DNA of 64,000 nt from DASXQK01 sp963724385. GTDB lineage: Bacteria; Pseudomonadota; Alphaproteobacteria; Dongiales; Dongiaceae. The DNA lies in assembly GCA_963724385.1 (NCBI GenBank), contig CAVRUJ010000002.1, positions 1,116,001 through 1,180,000 of the forward strand, read 5' to 3'. A program made the position numbers and the translations under genes. The number at the start of each line of letters is the position of its first letter. The first letter of the stretch is position 1. Positions 44,470 through 53,866 of the stretch are shown in pieces. The notes under the pieces are model-generated. The model was given only the letters and a program-made list of their open reading frames with translations, searched no databases and had not been told where the DNA came from.

Positions 44470-44952
44470 CTACAGCGCCTTCAGGATCGCTTCCGCGCTC
44501 GACACTTCGAAGGCGCCCGGCGCCTCGACGTTGAGGGTCTTCACCACGCCATTGTCCACCACCATGGCGTAGCGCTGGGAGCGGGTGCCCATGCCGTAGC
44601 CGGTGGCGTCCATGGTCAGGCCCACGGCCTTGGTGAAATCACCGTTCCCGTCGGCCAGCATCAGGACCTTGTCCTCCACATGCTGGTCCTTGCCCCAGGC
44701 GCCCATGACGAAGGCGTCGTTGACCGAGAGGCAGGCGACGGTATCCACGCCCTTGGCCTTCAGCTCCTTGAAGTGGTTGACGAAGCCCGGCAGGTGCTTC
44801 GCCGAACAGGTCGGCGTGAAGGCGCCGGGGAGCGCGAAGACCACGACTTTCTTGCCCTTGAACAGCTCGTCGGTGGTGATGGTCTGGATGCCGTCCTTGG
44901 TCTTGTGCTGCAGCTTCGCTGCAGGAAGCTTGTCGCCGGCCTTGATCGCCAT
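44470..44952 (-). CDS. Peroxiredoxin, Prx5-like (AhpC/TSA superfamily)
   Basis: A 160-residue Prx5-type peroxidase that reduces hydroperoxides. The peroxidatic Cys is in PGAFTPTCSAKHLPGF, and the Arg of the active site lies in GTRSQRYAMV. No classic resolving Cys is obvious, so it may use glutathione or thioredoxin. The ATG at 44952 has AAAGGACAG upstream. It lies 70 bases downstream of the DsbD-like gene on the same strand and may share its transcript. Confidence 0.93.
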   Translation of the reverse strand: MAIKAGDKLPAAKLQHKTKDGIQTITTDELFKGKKVVVFALPGAFTPTCSAKHLPGFVNHFKELKAKGVDTVACLSVNDAFVMGAWGKDQHVEDKVLMLADGNGDFTKAVGLTMDATGYGMGTRSQRYAMVVDNGVVKTLNVEAPGAFEVSSAEAILKAL

Positions 44953-45022
44953 GGTCTGTCCTTTCATGGATAGGGAGCGCCTTCGAAAATCCGAGCCTAA
45001 GATAGGTAAAGAGCGGCCCGGG

Positions 45023-47086
45023 TCAACCGCCGCCGGCGGCCTCGACCGCCTTGCGGACCGCGTCCTCGGTCAACAGGCTGGGCAGCGCCAATCCCTGGGG
45101 CGCACGGGGGCCATAGACGGCGTCGAAGGGAATGCCATAGCGCCCGAAGCTGGCGAGGTAGCGCGCGATGGCCGGGTCGGGGCTGGTCCAGTCGGCGCGG
45201 AGGCCCGCGATCCGGCCCTTCATCAGGGCGTCCGCCGTCCAGCCCCGGTCGAATACCAGCGCCTTGTTCACCTGGCAGTTGATGCACCAGGCCGCCGTCG
45301 CATCCACCAGCACGGTGCGGCCCTTGCCGAGGAGATCGGCCAGGGCCGTCTCGCTGAAGGGCTGCCAGACGCCCTCTTGCACGGCCGGCGGCGGAGCCTC
45401 GGCAACCAGGCTCGGCGCCAGGAGTGCCGCCAGTGCTGCGAGCCCCAGCCCGGCGGCCCGCGTGCGTCGCGGCAGGCTCGCCAGCGCCAGCAGGGATGAG
45501 AGGACGACGAGGGCAGCACCTGTCGCGAGCGCAGCGCCGGGACCTACCTGTCCCGCCAGCACGTGGAGAAGCCACAGCGCCGTGCCGGCGAGGCCGAGGC
45601 CAAGCACGCGCTTCAGGTGCAGCATCCAGCGTCCGGGGTGAGGCAGATGAAGAGCCAGGTCCGGCACGGCCGCCACCAGGATATAGGGCGCGCTGAGACC
45701 GAGTCCGATGAGCAGGAACATGCCGAAGATCTGCGCCGTGCCGCCGGCGAGCGCGAAGCCGACGGCGGTGGAAAGGAAGGGCACCGTGCAGGGTGTGGCA
45801 AGCAGCGTCGCCAAGGCGCCGGTCAGGAAATCGCCCAGCAGCCCGCGTTGGGACTCCGTCGCCTCGGCCAGGCGCCCGGCGAATCCGGGCAACGGAATTT
45901 CGAACCAGCCCCAGAGATTGCCGGCAAGCGCCGTCAGCATCAGGGCCATGCCCGAAAGGAACAACGGATGCTGGAACTGGACGCCCCAGCCCGCCGCCTC
46001 GCCCGCGGCTCTCAGGCCCGCGAGCAGGCTCGCCAGCGCCAGGAAGCTCGCAAGCACGCCCGCGGTGCTGGCGAGAAAGCTCCAGCGCACATGGGCCCGC
46101 TCCTTGCCGCTATGGCCGACGAAGGCGATGAGCTTCAGGGACAAAACCGGCAGCACGCAGGGCATGAGATTGAGGATGAGCCCGCCGAGGAGTGCCGCCA
46201 GCAGGATCGGCCAGAGCGGAGGCCCCGATTCCGCGGCCGGCAGGATGTGGGCCTCAAGCCCCCGATTGCCGTCGGTGACCGTGATGGTGAGCGCCGCGCC
46301 CGCAAGAGGCGGGCCCCCGGACAGCCGCTTCACGGCGATTTCGAGCAGGGCATGATGGCCGGCGCCGGAGATGGTGACGCGAGGCTTGGGGAAATAGAGG
46401 CCGCTCGGGCCCTCGACGATGAGATCGGGCGCCTTCAAGGGCATCAGCGAATCGACCGATACGCTGAGCACCGGCGCCTTGTCGTCTCCCGCCGCGCTCG
46501 CCGATTTCAAGGTCAGCCCATGGGCGGCGCCGTCGCCCGGCACCTCGGCCGCGAACCGGTCGATGAGCTGGGCATAGTCGCTGGGTTGCGGTTGGCTCGC
46601 CGGAAGATCGAGGGCGAGGCTCGCACTGCGCGGAATGCAAACCTTGGCGCAGACGAGGTAATCCACTTTGAGGCGAAGGCCGAGCGGTTTGGCGGGATCG
46701 GCCGGGCGCGCCAGAATCGGAAACACGACCTCGCCCTCATAGCCGAAGGTGTCGAGGCCGAAGAGGGTGAAGCGCATGGGCACCGGCCAGGCGAACCGGG
46801 CGCCGGCGAGATTGCTCGAGCCCGCCCAATCCACGGTCACCGGCAGCCCCGCATCGCCCGGCGAGCGCCAATAGGTCTTCCATCCCGGCTGAAGTTGGAA
46901 CTGGAGTCCGAGCGGCACGCTGTCTTGCCCACCACCGCCGGTCACCGCCGACAGCAGGCGCAGGCCCGCTTCGGGCGTCGAGACCCAGTTGCTGGCAGGG
47001 CCTTGCGAGGTTCCTTGGGACCAGGCTTGGCCGCCGGCCAAGCCGAGCCACAGCAAAGCCGCAAGAACCGTCAGATGCCGCTTCAT
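45023..47086 (-). CDS. DsbD/ScsB-type membrane thiol:disulfide reductase
   Basis: A 687-residue transmembrane reductant transporter. It has a signal peptide (LTVLAALLWLGLAGGQAWSQ), a large periplasmic N-terminal domain with a cysteine pair region (VDYLVCAKVCIPRSASL), an eight-helix DsbD core with MPCVLPVLSLKLIAF and TPCTVPFLSTAVGF cysteines, and a C-terminal thioredoxin-like domain with AAWCINCQVN (CINC). It carries electrons from cytoplasmic thioredoxin to periplasmic substrates. The N-domain is of ScsB/DUF255-free type rather than classic DsbD-alpha. The ATG at 47086 gives the signal peptide. Confidence 0.9.
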   Translation of the reverse strand: MKRHLTVLAALLWLGLAGGQAWSQGTSQGPASNWVSTPEAGLRLLSAVTGGGGQDSVPLGLQFQLQPGWKTYWRSPGDAGLPVTVDWAGSSNLAGARFAWPVPMRFTLFGLDTFGYEGEVVFPILARPADPAKPLGLRLKVDYLVCAKVCIPRSASLALDLPASQPQPSDYAQLIDRFAAEVPGDGAAHGLTLKSASAAGDDKAPVLSVSVDSLMPLKAPDLIVEGPSGLYFPKPRVTISGAGHHALLEIAVKRLSGGPPLAGAALTITVTDGNRGLEAHILPAAESGPPLWPILLAALLGGLILNLMPCVLPVLSLKLIAFVGHSGKERAHVRWSFLASTAGVLASFLALASLLAGLRAAGEAAGWGVQFQHPLFLSGMALMLTALAGNLWGWFEIPLPGFAGRLAEATESQRGLLGDFLTGALATLLATPCTVPFLSTAVGFALAGGTAQIFGMFLLIGLGLSAPYILVAAVPDLALHLPHPGRWMLHLKRVLGLGLAGTALWLLHVLAGQVGPGAALATGAALVVLSSLLALASLPRRTRAAGLGLAALAALLAPSLVAEAPPPAVQEGVWQPFSETALADLLGKGRTVLVDATAAWCINCQVNKALVFDRGWTADALMKGRIAGLRADWTSPDPAIARYLASFGRYGIPFDAVYGPRAPQGLALPSLLTEDAVRKAVEAAGGG

Positions 47087-47205
47087 GGCGGCGCGACTAT
47101 AACCATTGGCGTCGCCCCGTTTCTCATAAAACCAAGGCAATTTGTCACAATACCGTGTAGCATCCAGGCTTGTTCAAGGGCCGCCCGATGCCCAGGTTGT
47201 AAGCC

Positions 47206-47778
47206 ATGGCTGAAACGATCAGCGAAGGCTATCTGACGGGTCAACTCCTGGTCGCCATGCCGACCATGCGCGACCCGCGCTTCACCCGCACGGTCATCTT
47301 CATGTGCGCCCATAATGCCGAAGGGGCCATGGGCCTGGTGGTGAACCGGCTGGTAGGCTCCCTCACCTTCCCCGATCTGCTCGCCCAGCTCGGCATCCCG
47401 CGCGGGCCCGAGGGCCGCGACATCCGGGTGCATTTCGGCGGGCCGGTGGAGACGAGCCGGGGATTCGTCCTCCATTCGGCCGACTACCACGACGAGGGAA
47501 CGATGCAGATCGGCGGCGGATTCGGGCTGACCGCCAGCCTCGACATCCTGCGCGATCTCGCCGGCGGTGCTGGTCCGCGCCAGAGCCTGCTGGCGCTGGG
47601 CTATGCCGGCTGGGGTCCAGGCCAGCTCGACACCGAAATCAACGCCAATGGCTGGCTGTCGGCCCCAGCCGACGAGGCCCTGTTGTTCGACTCGCGGCTC
47701 GATGACAAGTGGGAACGCGCCATCGGCAAGATCGGGGTGCGCGTCGACCAACTTTCTGGAGACGCCGGGCACGCATGA
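47206..47778 (+). CDS. yqgE: YqgE/AlgH family protein
   Basis: A 190-residue UPF0301 protein. The family signatures are GQLLVAMPTMRDPRFTRTVI, NAEGAMGLVVNRL, HFGGPVETSRGFVLHS and GYAGWGPGQLDTEI. The function is unclear; AlgH was linked to alginate control in Pseudomonas. It is divergent from the DsbD-like gene across 119 bases and converges with the GNAT gene. Confidence 0.93.
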   Translation: MAETISEGYLTGQLLVAMPTMRDPRFTRTVIFMCAHNAEGAMGLVVNRLVGSLTFPDLLAQLGIPRGPEGRDIRVHFGGPVETSRGFVLHSADYHDEGTMQIGGGFGLTASLDILRDLAGGAGPRQSLLALGYAGWGPGQLDTEINANGWLSAPADEALLFDSRLDDKWERAIGKIGVRVDQLSGDAGHA

Positions 47779-47785
47779 CTAGGCC

Positions 47786-48367
47786 TCACGCCGGCTTTCG
47801 ATAGTCCCCCGCCAGCAGCGCATGCAGGATGTGGTCCTGCCAGCGGCCGGCGATCTTGAGGTAGTCCCGCGCATAACCTTCCTGTTGGAAGCCGAGCCGT
47901 GCCAGCAACGCCCGGCTCGCCTTGTTGTGGGGTAGGCAGGCGGCTTCGATGCGATGCAGGCCCAACCGCTCGAAGGCGTAGGGCAGCAACGCCGTCAGCG
48001 CTTCGCCCATGAGGCCGCGGTTGGCGAAGGCCTCGCCCATCCAGTAGCCAAGGCTCGCCGCCTGGGCCACGCCCCGGCGCACGCCGCTGAGGTTCACCCC
48101 GCCCACGAGCACCCCGGTTTCGCGCAGGAAGATGAAAAAGGCGTAGCCCTGGTCGGAGCGCCACTCGTGGCCGATCTGGCGCAGCCGCCGCCGATAGGCG
48201 GGAATGGTCAGCGCGTCATCGGGCCAGGTCGGCTCCCAAGGCACGAGAAAATCCCGGCTGGCGACGCGCAAATTGGCCCAGGCCCGCCAATCCGTGAGCC
48301 GCGGCCGGCGCAAGGAAACTCGCGCCGTCTCCAGCCGGGGACCGCGGCCGAGGCCGAACCTCAACAT
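47786..48367 (-). CDS. RimJ-like GNAT N-acetyltransferase
   Basis: A 193-residue acetyltransferase of the RimJ/RimL type. It has the acetyl-CoA loop MGEAFANRGLMGEALTALLP and the LGLHRIEAACLPHNKASRALLARLGFQQEG signature (given here in parts: LHRIEAACLPHN, ALLARLGFQQEG). RimJ acetylates the N-terminus of ribosomal protein S5, and relatives modify other substrates. It is last in the thrC-M16-GNAT cluster, 32 bases after the peptidase. Confidence 0.88.
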   Translation of the reverse strand: MLRFGLGRGPRLETARVSLRRPRLTDWRAWANLRVASRDFLVPWEPTWPDDALTIPAYRRRLRQIGHEWRSDQGYAFFIFLRETGVLVGGVNLSGVRRGVAQAASLGYWMGEAFANRGLMGEALTALLPYAFERLGLHRIEAACLPHNKASRALLARLGFQQEGYARDYLKIAGRWQDHILHALLAGDYRKPA

Positions 48368-48399
48368 GCGTCAAAGAATGGCCGGCACGGAGAAGCGGT

Positions 48400-49659
48400 T
48401 CAAGCGGCGAGGCGCGCGGCGACGCTTTCCAGCCGCGCCAACCGCCCGATCGGCCCGAGCCCGGCCAAGGTCGGCGGGCCCGACATGAGGCGCCGGGCGA
48501 CGCGGGCGAGATGGGCCACGTCGACCGCTTCGATTCGGGCGATGATCTCCTGAGGGGTGACCGGCCGGCCCCAGATGAGGATCTGGCTCGCCAGCTGCTC
48601 GGCCCGATTGCCGGTCGATTCCCGCGCCATCAGCACGCCGGCACGCGCCTGGGCCTTGGCCCGTTCCAGCTCCTCGGCCGTGAGGCTGGCAGGCAGGCGC
48701 AGGATCTCTTCCATGACCAGGGGCAGGATCTCGGCCGCTTCCTTTTCGCCCGTGCCGGCATAGACCCCGAAGATCCCGCCGTCCACGAAAGAGGAGGAGA
48801 AGCTGTAGATGCTGTAGACGAGGCCGCGCTTTTCGCGGATCTCCTGGAACAGGCGCGAGGACATGCCGCCGCCGAGCACGGTCGAGAGCACGCCAAGCGC
48901 GTAGTAGTCGGGATCGAGATAGCTCACCCCCGGCAGGCCCAGCACCAGATGCACCTGCTCGAGGTCCCTCTCCACCCGGCTCTCGCCGCCGACATAACGC
49001 GCGGGCTCGGGCGCGCTCGCGCCACCCGTCGGCAGGGCGACGAAGGCCTTGCGCGCCAAGGCTACCAGCTGCTCATGATCCACCGCGCCGGCGGCGGCGA
49101 GCACGAGATGGCCAGGTGCGTAGTGCCGCTGCATGTAGCCGCGCAGCGTCTCGCCCGAGAGCCGGCTCACGATCTCGGCCTTGCCCAGCACGGGCCGGCC
49201 CATGGGCTGATCGGGATAGGCCGCCCATTGGAAATGATCGAAGACGATGTCGTCGGGCGTGTCCTCGGCCTGGCCGATCTCCTGCAACACCACGGCGCGC
49301 TCGCGCGTCAGCTCCTCGGCATCGAAGGTCGAGTGCTGGAGGATGTCGGCGACGATGTCGAGGGCGAGCGGCAGGTCGCCCGCCAGCATCTTGGCGTAGT
49401 AGCAGGTCTGCTCGCGCGCGGTGTAGGCGTTGAGATGCCCTCCCACCGCCTCGATCTCCTCGGCGATGGCGCGCGCCGACCGGCGCTCGGTTCCCTTGAA
49501 GGCCATGTGCTCCAGCATGTGGGAAACGCCGTTGACCTCCGCCGGCTCGTTGCGGGTGCCGACATTGGCCCAGGCGCCGATGGATACGGTCTCGACCGAT
49601 TCCATGCGGTCGGTTGCGACCGTCAATCCGTTCTCGAGCTTCGTGACCGCGACTGTCAT
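48400..49659 (-). CDS. M16-family zinc peptidase (mitochondrial processing peptidase-like)
   Basis: A 419-residue M16 metallopeptidase. The inverted zinc motif is HMLEHMAFKGTERRSA (HxxEH), with the distal Glu in the EIEAVGGHLNAYTARE region. Alphaproteobacterial members are the ancestors of mitochondrial processing peptidase and are often linked to thrC. The ATG at 49659 overlaps the thrC stop by four bases (ATGA), so it is translationally coupled. Confidence 0.93.
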   Translation of the reverse strand: MTVAVTKLENGLTVATDRMESVETVSIGAWANVGTRNEPAEVNGVSHMLEHMAFKGTERRSARAIAEEIEAVGGHLNAYTAREQTCYYAKMLAGDLPLALDIVADILQHSTFDAEELTRERAVVLQEIGQAEDTPDDIVFDHFQWAAYPDQPMGRPVLGKAEIVSRLSGETLRGYMQRHYAPGHLVLAAAGAVDHEQLVALARKAFVALPTGGASAPEPARYVGGESRVERDLEQVHLVLGLPGVSYLDPDYYALGVLSTVLGGGMSSRLFQEIREKRGLVYSIYSFSSSFVDGGIFGVYAGTGEKEAAEILPLVMEEILRLPASLTAEELERAKAQARAGVLMARESTGNRAEQLASQILIWGRPVTPQEIIARIEAVDVAHLARVARRLMSGPPTLAGLGPIGRLARLESVAARLAA

Positions 49660-51053
49660 GCTGCCTTGCCCTTCGCTATTTCACCGCGGATATGCGCCTC
49701 GACCGCCGCCAGATCATTGGGCAGGCGGACGAAGCGTTCCTTGCGTTCGTACAGATCCGATAGGGCGTCCGGCAGCGCCGGGCGCTTGCCCGTGGCCTTT
49801 TCCACCGCATCGGGGAACTTGGCCGGATGCGCCGTCGCCAGCGCCACCACCGCCACGTCGGGGTCGACCTTCTCCGCCCGCGCGGCAGCAACGCCGATGG
49901 CGCTGTGGGGATCGATCTGCTCGCCCGTCTCGCGCCAGAACCTAGCCATGGCGGCAAGGGTCTCCTTGTCGTCCAGCTTGTGGCCGGCGAAAAGCGCCCG
50001 GAGCTGGCGATGCTGTGCCGGGTCGAGGCCGAGCTTGCCGGTTTCGCGCAAGGCCTTCATGGCGGCCGCGAGACGCCGCCCGTCGCGCCCGTAGAGATCG
50101 AATAGCAGGCGCTCGGCGTTGCTGGAAACCTGGATGTCCATGCTCGGACTCAAGGTAGGGTGGACCTGGCCGATTTCCATCCTGCCCGAGGCGATGAAAC
50201 GGGTCAGGATATCGTTGCGGTTGGAGCCGACGATGAACTTCTCCACGGGCAGCCCCATGGCCCGGGCGGCATAGCCGGCATAGACATTGCCAAAATTGCC
50301 CGTCGGCACGGCGAAGGCGATCCGGCGCCCGGGCGCGCCCAGCGCCAGAGCCGCGGCCACGTAATAGACGATCTGGGCCATGATCCGGCCCCAATTGATG
50401 GAATTGACCGCAGCCAATCGCATTTCGTCGCGAAAGGATGCGTCGGCGAACATCGCCTTCACCAAATCCTGGCAATCGTCGAAGGAGCCATGGATCGCGA
50501 TATTGCGGACATTGGCGCTGGCGACCGTCGTCATCTGCCGGCGCTGGACCTCGGAGGTCCGGCCCTCCGGATGAAGGATGAAGATGTCGATCCCCGCCCG
50601 GTCGCGGCAGGCTTCGATCGCCGCCGAACCGGTATCGCCGGAAGTGGCGCCGACGATGGTGATCCGCTGCTTGCGCTGGGCGAGGAGATGCTCGTAAAGC
50701 CGGCCCAGAAGCTGCAAGGCCACGTCCTTGAAGGCCAAAGTCGGCCCGTGGAACAGCTCCATCAGCCAGAGCCGGGCGTCGACTTGGCGGAGCGGCGCCA
50801 CCGCCTTGTGGCCGAAGCCGGCATAGGCCTCGGCCACGATCCGGGCAAAATCCGCTTCGCCGATCCGGCCGCCCAGGAATGGCCCCATGACGCGCTGGGC
50901 CAGAGCTGGATAATCCAGACCAATCAATGGCTTGAGGTCGACCTGGGGCCAGCTTTCGGGTAGGTACAGCCCGCCGTCGCCCGCCAGCCCGGCGAGCAGA
51001 ACCTCGTCGAAGGCAAGCGCCGGCGAGGCGCCGCGGGTGCTGAGATAACGCAA
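49656..51053 (-). CDS. thrC: Threonine synthase
   Basis: A 465-residue PLP enzyme (class 2 threonine synthase) converting O-phosphohomoserine to threonine. It begins MRYLSTRGASPALAFDEVLL, has the PLP lysine in GPTLAFKDVALQLLGR and the phosphate loop IVGATSGDTGSAAIEA. thrB lies at the other end of the window, so the pathway steps are in two clusters. It leads the M16-GNAT operon. Confidence 0.96.
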   Translation of the reverse strand: MRYLSTRGASPALAFDEVLLAGLAGDGGLYLPESWPQVDLKPLIGLDYPALAQRVMGPFLGGRIGEADFARIVAEAYAGFGHKAVAPLRQVDARLWLMELFHGPTLAFKDVALQLLGRLYEHLLAQRKQRITIVGATSGDTGSAAIEACRDRAGIDIFILHPEGRTSEVQRRQMTTVASANVRNIAIHGSFDDCQDLVKAMFADASFRDEMRLAAVNSINWGRIMAQIVYYVAAALALGAPGRRIAFAVPTGNFGNVYAGYAARAMGLPVEKFIVGSNRNDILTRFIASGRMEIGQVHPTLSPSMDIQVSSNAERLLFDLYGRDGRRLAAAMKALRETGKLGLDPAQHRQLRALFAGHKLDDKETLAAMARFWRETGEQIDPHSAIGVAAARAEKVDPDVAVVALATAHPAKFPDAVEKATGKRPALPDALSDLYERKERFVRLPNDLAAVEAHIRGEIAKGKAA

Positions 51054-51250
51054 GAGGGCGTTCCGTCTCGAGTTTCGGGAGCGGCGTACCCTATCGCCCG
51101 AGGGGGGTCATGGCAAGGCGGGCGCCAACTTTCTCTGCGCCGCCTCTATTGGAGATATATATTATACTTCTGGTATACCATAAGTTGTTGACCGACGGCC
51201 GCCGTTTTCCACAACCGTGACGCACGAACCCGTAGCCGCGGTATCCGCAC
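51054..51250. other. AT-rich gap upstream of thrC
   Basis: A 197-base interval between the M32 gene stop and thrC start. The segment around 51150-51190 is unusually AT-rich for this genome and holds TATATATTATACTT and the palindrome GGTATACC. It probably holds the thrC promoter. No gene is visible. Confidence 0.5.
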
Positions 51251-52765
51251 TCAACCCAAATACCGCCGCTCCAGATGCGTCCTGAAAATCGCCGGATCGA
51301 GCGGCCCGCCCGTGGCGCGCGCGATGAGCTCGGTCGAACTCCAGCGCGAGGCTGGGCCATGGACGTGTTCGCGCAGCCAGGAAAGCAGCGGCGCGAAATC
51401 GCCGCGGGCGATGGCCGACGGGATTTCGGGAACCGCGCGCTTGGCGGCGTCGTAAAGCTGGGCCGCGGTCATGGCGCCCAGCGTGTAAGTCGGGAAATAG
51501 CCCCAGGCGCCGACGAACCAGTGGATGTCCTGAAGGCAGCCCTCCCGGTCGCTGGGCGGCGTCAGGCCGAGAAGCTTCTTCATCCCGTCGTTCCAGGCAG
51601 CCGGCAGATCGACCAGGGAAAGGTCGCCGGCGATGAGCGCCTTCTCCAGGCGGTAGCGCAGGATGACATGGCTCGGGTAGCAGACTTCGTCGGCGTCCAC
51701 CCGGATGAATCCAGGCGCGACCCGGGCATAGAGTCGCGCGAGATTGTCCGGCGCGTAGGCTTCGCTTTCGCCGCCGAAGGCTTCGCTCAAGATCGGCGCC
51801 AGGAAGGAAAGGAACTCCGGGCCCCGGCAGACCTGCATCTCCATGATCAGGGACTGGCTCTCATGCACGGCCATGCCGCGGGCGAAGCCGACGGGCTGAT
51901 AGCGCCAATCGGCCGGCCGGCCGCGCTCATAGAGGGCATGGCCCGTCTCGTGCAGGATCCCCATGAGAGCCGGCACGAAATCATCCTCGCTATAGCGCGT
52001 GGTGACGCGCACGTCCTCCGCCACCCCGCCGCAGAAGGGATGGAGCGAGGTATCGAAACGGCCATGGTCGAAATCGAATCCCAGAACCTGCATCAGCTTC
52101 CGGCCCAAGGCCTGCTGGGCCGCTTCGGGGAACGGCCCCTTGGCGCGGATCGGCGCAGGGCGTTTCGCCTGGCGGGCGAGCGCCGCTTCGCGCAGGTTCG
52201 GCAGGAATCCGGCGAGCCCGTCGAACAGCCGGTCGATTTCGCTCACTCTCAGGCCCGGCTCGAACTCGTCGATGAGCGCCTCGTAAGGCGAGACGCCAAG
52301 CGCGTCGGCCTTGGCCGTTGCGGCTTCGCGCACCAGGCCCAGCAGCGTTTCCAGGACCGGCTTGGCCAGAGCGTAGTCTCCCGCCGGCCGGGCCTTGCGC
52401 CAGACGCTTTCCGCCCGGCCGGACGCCTTGGTGAGCGCTTCGACGAGGCCGGGATCGAGCGCCGTCGCATGGACGCGAAGACGACGCATTTCCGCGAGAT
52501 TGGCGCGCTGCCAGGGATCGAGGGAATTGGCTTCCTCGCCTGCCTCGTGAAGCAAATCGCCCAGGGCCGGATCGGCCAGCATACCGTGGCAGACGACGTC
52601 GAGGGCGGCCATCTGCTCGGCCCGCGCTTCGGCTCCGCCCTCGGGCATCATGCAGGCTTGGTCCCATTCCAGGACGGCGCGGCCGTCCTTGAGGGCGGTC
52701 CAGCGATGGAAGCGGCGCTCGAGCTCGCCATAAGCGGCGGGAAGGTTTCGCTGGGGCGCGCTCAT
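51251..52765 (-). CDS. M32-family carboxypeptidase
   Basis: A 504-residue thermostable carboxypeptidase 1 (M32) family enzyme. The zinc motif is GILHETGHALYERG (HExxH), with a downstream Glu in VHESQSLIMEMQV and GFIRVDADEVCYPSHVILR following. It removes C-terminal residues with broad specificity. The ATG at 52765 overlaps the SURF1 stop by 4 bases (ATGA), so it is the last gene of the oxidase operon, an odd passenger. Confidence 0.92.
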   Translation of the reverse strand: MSAPQRNLPAAYGELERRFHRWTALKDGRAVLEWDQACMMPEGGAEARAEQMAALDVVCHGMLADPALGDLLHEAGEEANSLDPWQRANLAEMRRLRVHATALDPGLVEALTKASGRAESVWRKARPAGDYALAKPVLETLLGLVREAATAKADALGVSPYEALIDEFEPGLRVSEIDRLFDGLAGFLPNLREAALARQAKRPAPIRAKGPFPEAAQQALGRKLMQVLGFDFDHGRFDTSLHPFCGGVAEDVRVTTRYSEDDFVPALMGILHETGHALYERGRPADWRYQPVGFARGMAVHESQSLIMEMQVCRGPEFLSFLAPILSEAFGGESEAYAPDNLARLYARVAPGFIRVDADEVCYPSHVILRYRLEKALIAGDLSLVDLPAAWNDGMKKLLGLTPPSDREGCLQDIHWFVGAWGYFPTYTLGAMTAAQLYDAAKRAVPEIPSAIARGDFAPLLSWLREHVHGPASRWSSTELIARATGGPLDPAIFRTHLERRYLG

Positions 52766-53511
52766 GCCGGCGTTTCCGTCTTCGGCGGCGCTGCGGCCTT
52801 CTCGGCCAGCCCGCGATGATAGAGCACGTAGATGACGGCAAGCGCGATCGCCAGGCAGAACCAGGTGATGGCGTATTGGAGGTGGTCGTTGGGGAGGTCG
52901 ATCTGGGTCTGGCCGCCGATGGGAAGGCCACCGGCATTCTTGCCCGGCCCGGCTTCGACATAGAACCGGGTCTCTGTCCCGGGCAGAGCAGCGAGCTTGG
53001 CCATGGCCGGCAGGTCGACCCAGAAGAAGAAATCGAGGTCGGGGCGATTGTCGGGCACGAACCAGGTCTGCCGACCCTGGAGGCGGATGACGCCATCGAG
53101 GGTCGTAGGGCCTTCGATTTGGCCCGCGCTGCGCTTGATGGCTTGCTTCCGGTCGAGGGGAATCCAGCCGCGATCCACCAGCACCGTCCGCCCGTCGGCG
53201 AGACGGAAAGGCGTGATCACGTGATAGCCCGCACTGCCCTCGAAGGTGCGGGCGCCGAGGAAGATTTCCTTGTCGTTGGCGAACTGGCCTTGAGCCTGGA
53301 CATGGCGGTATTCGAGACCGACGAGCTCGGCGGCACCAAGGGGATCCGCACTGGGGAGGCCCATCGCGGGCGCGCTGGTGCGCTGCGTCCGCTCGGCGAT
53401 CAGCCCCTCTTTCCAGTGCAGGCGCTGGACCTGCCAGATGGAGAGGCCCAGCATCAGCAGCACGGCGGGGACCGTGAACACGGTCGGCCAAAAGGTCGGA
53501 CGGAACTTCAT
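52762..53511 (-). CDS. SURF1-family cytochrome oxidase assembly protein
   Basis: A 249-residue SURF1 protein with two transmembrane helices (about residues 10-26 and 214-234) and the periplasmic motif GARTFEGSAGYHVITPF and DRGWIPLDRK. It aids heme a insertion into subunit I. It begins 1 base after the DUF983 gene on the same strand. Confidence 0.93.
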   Translation of the reverse strand: MKFRPTFWPTVFTVPAVLLMLGLSIWQVQRLHWKEGLIAERTQRTSAPAMGLPSADPLGAAELVGLEYRHVQAQGQFANDKEIFLGARTFEGSAGYHVITPFRLADGRTVLVDRGWIPLDRKQAIKRSAGQIEGPTTLDGVIRLQGRQTWFVPDNRPDLDFFFWVDLPAMAKLAALPGTETRFYVEAGPGKNAGGLPIGGQTQIDLPNDHLQYAITWFCLAIALAVIYVLYHRGLAEKAAAPPKTETPA

Positions 53512-53512
53512 G

Positions 53513-53860
53513 TCAATCGCGGCGAAACTCGCCGGTGCGGTGCTTGTATTGGAGGGCGATCATGATCGCCTTGGCCGGGCGCAGCAAGGCGAGCGAAAGA
53601 CCGAGGATCACAGGGCCCCACACCACGGCGTGGACCCAGAAGGGTGGCCGGAACCACACTTCGGTCAGGAGCACCAGCGGCATGACCAGCGCGCTGACGA
53701 TGAAGATGATGAAGATGGCGGGCCCATCGGCGCTGTCGGCGCCCGAGAGGTCCAGCTTGCAGCGCTCGCAGGCCGGCACGACCTTGAGATAACCCTGGAA
53801 CAGCCTGCCCTGCCCGCAGCGCGGACAACGGCAGGCAAGCCCGGTGGAGAGTACCGACAC
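53513..53860 (-). CDS. DUF983 membrane protein
   Basis: A 115-residue protein with an N-terminal zinc ribbon (CRCPRCGQGRLF and ACERCKLDLSG) and two transmembrane helices. DUF983 members are typical of oxidase operons in Alphaproteobacteria; a role in oxidase assembly is inferred only from this position. It lies between ctaE and SURF1. Confidence 0.9.
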   Translation of the reverse strand: MSVLSTGLACRCPRCGQGRLFQGYLKVVPACERCKLDLSGADSADGPAIFIIFIVSALVMPLVLLTEVWFRPPFWVHAVVWGPVILGLSLALLRPAKAIMIALQYKHRTGEFRRD

Positions 53861-53866
53861 CTATGC

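Noticed and set aside
45563..47236. 557-codon plus-strand frame opposite the DsbD-like gene
   Set aside because: Shadow of the real gene, which has a signal peptide, cysteine motifs and a thioredoxin domain.
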